From: Spodoptera frugiperda
Taxonomy: Eukaryota > Arthropoda > Insecta > Lepidoptera > Noctuidae
Length of the DNA stretch: 64,000 bases
Direction: 5' to 3'
NCBI RefSeq assembly: GCF_023101765.2
Contig: NC_064215.1
Span: forward strand, 5,952,001-6,016,000
In this document: positions 59,936 to 64,000 of the stretch, in pieces
How the letters are laid out: each line of letters begins with the position of its first letter
Numbering within the stretch: position 1 is the stretch's first letter
Notes under the pieces: model-generated
Database searches by the model: none
Told to the model about the DNA's origin: nothing
The model's input: only the letters and a program-made list of their open reading frames with translations
Translations under genes and position numbers: made by a program

Positions 59936-60424
59936 AATGTATCAAACAACGACTTTAGCAATGAAATAAATTAGATTATGAATCCTAAACCACCTCAGTT
60001 TTATTCTCGTCATAATCACCTAACCCTCTTCTATCAATGTACCTTATAGCATTCATATTCAAAGTTATCTGTTCTAATTCCAGTCCAGGACAGGCGATTC
60101 TAGCTACTTTTTGTAGTGTTTGTTTTCATTGTTTGTTTTGATTACTAATCTCTCAGGTAAAAAAGAAACGTGCCCTGTAAACAACATTATGCAGGGATTC
60201 TGTGAAAACATATTTATCGAATAAACTATCCATTCAGGCGAATAGTTTCCTAGGAATTCTATTCATATTTCATGATTTGGTTTCTGAATTATAGTCTTGT
60301 ACATCTCGATGCGGGAATGAATGAGTAAACAATTCAATTATTTATAACACCGTTGCCGTTAGCAAAAAAATAAATAATATAACAACATCGATATCAGTAT
60401 GCCCGTGGCAGTTCCCTACTATTT

Positions 60425-60630
60425 TTCTTTTTCTTTTTACTAAAAATCGTTGCCCCACACTAGGATTTCCGGCAGTATCGTGAGTGTGTTTACAAACGTA
60501 CAAGTTCACATACACACCACATCTAGATCCAAAACATCAAATTGTAGATCACATAAAGGGTTGCTCCGTGCGGAAATCAAACCCGCCACACGCAAGTTGC
60601 CCAGCCACCGCACCAACCGCGCAGTCGTGC
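60425..60630 (-). mobile_element. tRNA-derived SINE, family B
   Basis: Minus-strand head GACTGCGCGGTTGGTGCGGTGGCTGGGC and GGGTTTGATTTCCGCACGG, with the same body as 26590-26815 (TTGCCCCACACTAGGATTT on plus). Box B has two changes, so it is an older copy. Confidence 0.7.
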
Positions 60631-61029
60631 TGGACTTAAGGCTTTCCCAATTATAATCATCATAGGGATTGATATATAATCTGTACGTTTAACAGGAAAA
60701 TTGTTATGCATTTAAGATTAAAATATATAGGAAGGTATAGCCCAGTACGTGCCAGTACGCTTTTGGTTACGTTGACCTTTTCAACTCTTTCCCTGTTCAT
60801 GTGCTATCATGTGGCTAGTGTACTCAACCTTGTTGGAAAAGGTGTGTCCTTGTGGGCATGACTGTGCACCACCTTATTAATAATTTAGGTAACATAACAT
60901 AATATCACGTCTTTGGAAGACTAGTTATTGCTTTTTGATAGTTATGACATGAATACCATATGGATATTATATTGTAATGGTGGCAATTCGATACTCATAT
61001 ACATATACCGGACATAATAAATCACTATG

Positions 61030-61140
61030 TTATAACTCTGAGTATTTTCGAAAACCAAAATCTCATTACACATACTTTGCACGGTTCGGTAATCGAACCC
61101 TGGACCTTTTGCTCGATAGTTATACTTGAAGATAGGGTGA
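61030..61140 (-). repeat. SINE family A head fragment
   Basis: TTCGAAAACCAAAATC...ACTTTGCACGGTTCGGTAATCGAACCCTGGACC matches the head-side end of 23470-23765 in decayed form. Confidence 0.45.
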
Positions 61141-61225
61141 GCCCTATCTTCTTATTGTAATTGAAAAGGAGGTGCAAACTTGGTTTAAATCAAACAAAAA
61201 CACAGTATAAAAACATAATCAATAA

Positions 61226-61231
61226 TTTATT
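61226..61231 (-). terminator. Candidate poly(A) signal of the 61.3-kb exon
   Basis: AATAAA on the minus strand, 45-50 bp past the stop codon at 61276-61278. Confidence 0.5.
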
Positions 61232-61275
61232 TTGTTCTTAAATCTTTGTATATATAGGTATATTTCTAGATAATT

Positions 61276-61494
61276 CTATGTATAATAGATTGCAGTATAT
61301 GGCGATGAGACACCAACACTATATGCGGAGTAGGAAACAGGTGCGTACGCGGAGTAGGTGAGTGGAGCGTATGCAAGTTGAGTGGAGTATGCTGAGTAGC
61401 CTACTGGAGCAGCATAGGCTGTGTATGGAGAGGTGTAGTATATAGCTGGTTTAGGGGCTGCCACTGCCACCGCCAGCAAACAGGCGAAGACCAA
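61276..61494 (-). CDS. Main exon of a secreted Tyr/Ala/Pro/Ser-rich protein; first exon not found
   Basis: Minus strand. The exon starts right after a good acceptor (CCTTTTACAG) in phase 0, like exon 2 of all sister genes, and runs 72 codons to TAG: LVFACLLAVAVAAPKPAIYY, then Tyr/Ser/Ala blocks (YSAYSTQLAYAPLTYSAYAP), ending SSPYTAIYYT. The first residues are the back half of a signal peptide, so a short MFK-type exon is expected upstream at higher coordinates. I could not find one with a phase-0 donor up to about 62.6 kb, where repeat family Q (61866-62180) has inserted. Either the intron is long, exon 1 lies beyond or is unusual, or the gene has lost its start. The frame itself is intact. 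It is related to, but well diverged from, the seven-copy group. Confidence 0.7.
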   Translation of the reverse strand: MVFACLLAVAVAAPKPAIYYTSPYTAYAAPVGYSAYSTQLAYAPLTYSAYAPVSYSAYSVGVSSPYTAIYYT

Positions 61495-61865
61495 CTGTAA
61501 AAGGAAAAAAAAGAAGAATTAACTTAGGGACTTAACTGCCGCACTTAGAAACATTTAATGACAAACCATTGCCAAGGATAAGTAATCATTAAATGACTCT
61601 GAGTACAGCGATCAAACCTGTATTCTTGTGTGGTTTTCAATCAGTATGAGTTTAATAGATTTTTTGTGTGTTCTTAAGAGTTTTCTAGCACTAGGAAAAA
61701 TAATAAACTTATGATATACTTATTTTGAAACATAGCTGTTACGAATTTTATTATAATGACAATACGGCTACTTTACCTCAGAATGAATGTATTATTTCAA
61801 TTGATTTAGAATATTGGCAGTCAACTGAATTAGTAGGGGAGGTCAAGGTTTATTTTATCAGCAGC

Positions 61866-62180
61866 CATTTGTTTTTTTATGGGATAGGCTGGCAAATGAG
61901 CAGACTAATCATCTAATAGTAATCAATCAGCGTCTTCTATCGACACCCCAACACCAGAGGAGTTACAAGCACGTTGCCAACCTTTTGGGGGTAAGGAATT
62001 TGAGGATTGAGGATTTGGGGGTTAGGGAGATTGAAGAGCGGAGGAATTGGGCCTTCGGTAACCTCACTCACGCGATGAATCACAACGCTTCGGTTATTTC
62101 ACGCCAGTTTTCTATAAGGCCGTGGTATCACTCCGTTCCGGATGGCCCATTCCTGCCGAAGCATGGCTCTCCCACACTTA
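61866..62180 (+). repeat. Interspersed repeat family Q
   Basis: ATGGGATAGGCTGGCAAATGAGCAG, ACACCAGAGGAGTTACAAGCACGTTGCC, TTCGGTAACCTCACTCACG, TAAGGCCGTGGTATCACTCCG and CCTGCCGAAGCATGGCTC. Collinear with 33820-34115 and 37765-38020. Confidence 0.7.
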
Positions 62181-62642
62181 CTTACTTTGTGATGATTATA
62201 ATCATCAATCAATAATTATTAATCGGACATGTAGAATGGTGAAGATGCCACCTCTTTTTTAAGCTGATTAGCGTTAATGTTTTCAACCTCGAGCTCTCTG
62301 ATTACTGCGACAACCATGAGGCTACCTAGTCTCGTACTAAATGTCAATATCAATTTATTTCGTAAAATTCTATTAACAACAATTACGTAATATTCCTTTT
62401 ATTATTACTTAACTTAGAAGTTATTACTGTTTAGTAATTTGAACAAAGTGTATGTAAACATTAATTTTATTTATATTTAAAATAATATGCATGTCCACTT
62501 AATTTAGTATGACTAAACAATTACATCCTTGAACGAACAAACGTTCTGTGAAATTGTATTCATTCATACACAAATAATGACGAACAGACTGACGCACATG
62601 ACGATACAGGAGTATATACATATGTAAAAAGCATAGATAATA

Positions 62643-63443
62643 GTCCAGTCAAATAAGGTTAAATTAGGTAAGAATCTCGGAATGCGAGATACCCAGCTGT
62701 AATTTTGTATATATTTGTATATTGACCCCTAAAACTTGTCTCAAAACCTACATATGGTAGGGTGTAAGCAACCCTTAAAATTCAGGGTCAAAGGGCCCTT
62801 AAATCGTTTTTTTGCGGTTTTTTTGAAATATCTCATTTCCTATGGGTTTTTGGTAATTGTATTCAATAGCAATATTGTAGCATACAAAATTCTCTACAAC
62901 TTTTGTGTAAACTTTTTTTTTATACGGTGAACCGTTTTCGAGATAGAGGCGGAGAGCGCGCGGTCACTGCATCTCTTCAAAAAATTTTTTTTTCGTCTCA
63001 CCTATCCGTGATGGTTGTCTATGGATAGGACATTAAAAAATACGTCATGGTTCCTAAAACCATTTTTCGTCAAAATCAATCGTTTGAAAGATAGACGCTT
63101 CCAAAGTGGAAAAATGAGGTCTATAGAATGTGGTTGTAACGGTTGTGGTTGTGGTGGTAACGGTTCACCGTATAAAAAAAAAGTTTACACAAAAGTTGTA
63201 GAGAATTTTGTATGCTACAATATTGCTATTGAATACAATTACCAAAAACCCATAGGAAATGAGATATTTAAAAAAAAACGCAAAAAAACGATTTAAGGGC
63301 CCTTTGACCCTGAATTTTAAGGGTTGCTTACACCCTACCGTATGTAGGTTTTGAGACAAGTTTTAGGGGGTCAATATACAAGTATATACAAAATTACAGC
63401 CGGGTATCTCGAATTCCGAGGTAAATTCCTAAATTGACTGGAC
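62643..63443. mobile_element. Fold-back element with about 290-bp inverted arms
   Basis: The left arm 62643-62936 and right arm 63159-63443 are inverted copies: GTCCAGTCAA ends; GAGATACCC; TTGTCTCAAAACCTACATA; CCCTTAAAATTCAGGGTCAA; GGGCCCTTAAATCG; TACAACTTTTGTGTAAAC; ATACGGTGAACCGTT. The 222-bp loop has no coding capacity and a (GGTTGT)n-like tract. Because the arms are complementary, the same frame opens outward from each arm; this is an effect of symmetry, not genes. A clear target-site duplication was not found. Confidence 0.85.
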
Positions 63444-63449
63444 GATAAA

Positions 63450-64000
63450 TAGGCGATGAGTAGCTGTATTCTCCATTTCAGGCAAAATTTTCTACAATTG
63501 TAACAATGAAATTTTATAATTGCTGTTTTCATTATAATTGGACTTAATTAATACCGAAATAATAATTATTAAATCAGTTATATAATGATTGTACTTTATG
63601 AAAAAATTGTACCTCAGTAATGAATAATTCGAAAAGGCTTTAAAATAAAACGAATAATAGAGTATTTCATTAGTAAAGCACTAATTAGAAGCACTAGTAC
63701 ATTTTCAACTCTTGTCAAAATTAATTTGGTTAGTAGAGGAATTAACTGTTATCCTAACGAGTGTAATAATAAATACAACATAGTTCTTGATAACTTATTA
63801 AAGGAATAATCACAAAGATGAAGAACGCTGCTGATAGAAGAAAGACTAAAATGGGTATCGTTTAAAAAAAAGTATATAAAATGAGGACACTCGTTTAACA
63901 AATGAGGACAGGCTCTATAGAACTTTAAATCCATTGCAGATTATTCAAAAACTTTAATTGGCATGAACTAACACATGGTAACATCTCTTTTATTATTACT
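63450..64000. other. Intergenic, no gene seen
   Basis: AT-rich tail of the window with no supported feature. Confidence 0.4.

Noticed and set aside
45598..59969. Long open frames antisense or frame-shifted to exon 2 of the seven-copy genes (Arg-rich or Pro/Thr-rich products of 64-113 aa)
   Set aside because: They mirror the GC-rich repeat codons of the real exon, have no signal peptide or splice context, and appear in every copy only because the sense exon is repeated.
61490..61550. ATG TTT CTA... start at about 61551 with a GTTAAG donor as first exon of the 61.3-kb gene
   Set aside because: The intron would be only about 40 bp, below the usual insect minimum, and the donor is poor.
62176..62205. 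ATG ATT ATA ATC... followed by GTAAGTAAG as first exon of the 61.3-kb gene
   Set aside because: The donor would leave the wrong phase for the exon at 61494, and it lies in the edge of a family Q repeat.
62736..63359. Two near-identical 64-aa frames, one per strand
   Set aside because: They lie in the two complementary arms of the fold-back element, so the mirror frame is a result of symmetry.

Overview
This window looks like nuclear DNA from a moth, probably a noctuid. The evidence is: an AT-rich background with small GC-rich exons; two-exon genes with GT-AG introns, TATA boxes and a TCAGT-type arthropod initiator; no bacterial-style operons; and many degenerate repeats of lepidopteran type (tRNA-derived SINEs with box A/box B heads, RTE-like 3' ends with ATGATG tails, palindromic elements). 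The order comes from overall character and repeat style. No database search was possible.

Layout. 1-11.4 kb is gene-poor and holds broken non-LTR retrotransposon ends, SINE pieces and a 315-bp tandem duplication. 11.48-12.25 kb carries one minus-strand gene for a 195-aa Ser-rich protein that I do not recognise, with its own TATA box. 12.3-27.4 kb is mostly unexplained AT-rich DNA with SINEs and small inverted-repeat elements. From 27.5 kb to 61.5 kb lies a cluster of 13 small genes for secreted, low-complexity Tyr/Ala/Pro-rich proteins of the cuticle-protein / neuropeptide-like-peptide kind. Nearly all share one architecture: a 12-18 nt first coding exon (typically MFK-), a phase-0 intron inside the signal peptide, then one GC-rich exon with the rest. 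61.5-64 kb is again repeats, including an 800-bp fold-back element.

The cluster has two parts. The left half (27.5-43.3 kb) holds five diverged members. The right half (45.7-59.9 kb) holds seven members whose 61-residue mature protein is identical except for one 4-residue deletion. They sit in both orientations, and their introns, signal peptides and flanks differ. This points to recent duplication plus gene conversion limited to the mature-protein exon. Two members are a fresh 3.1-kb tandem duplication, and one (58.3 kb) is a mosaic sharing its 5' end with one neighbour and its 3' UTR with the other. The seven promoters share a module: a TTGCG-containing box, a CCTTCT box, TATA, then TCAGT. 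That suggests the copies are switched on together, as expected for bulk structural secretion by epidermis. A last exon at 61.3-61.5 kb has no first exon that I can find.

No CRISPR array, operon or rRNA/tRNA gene is present. The most unusual system is the homogenised multigene array with its shared promoter module.
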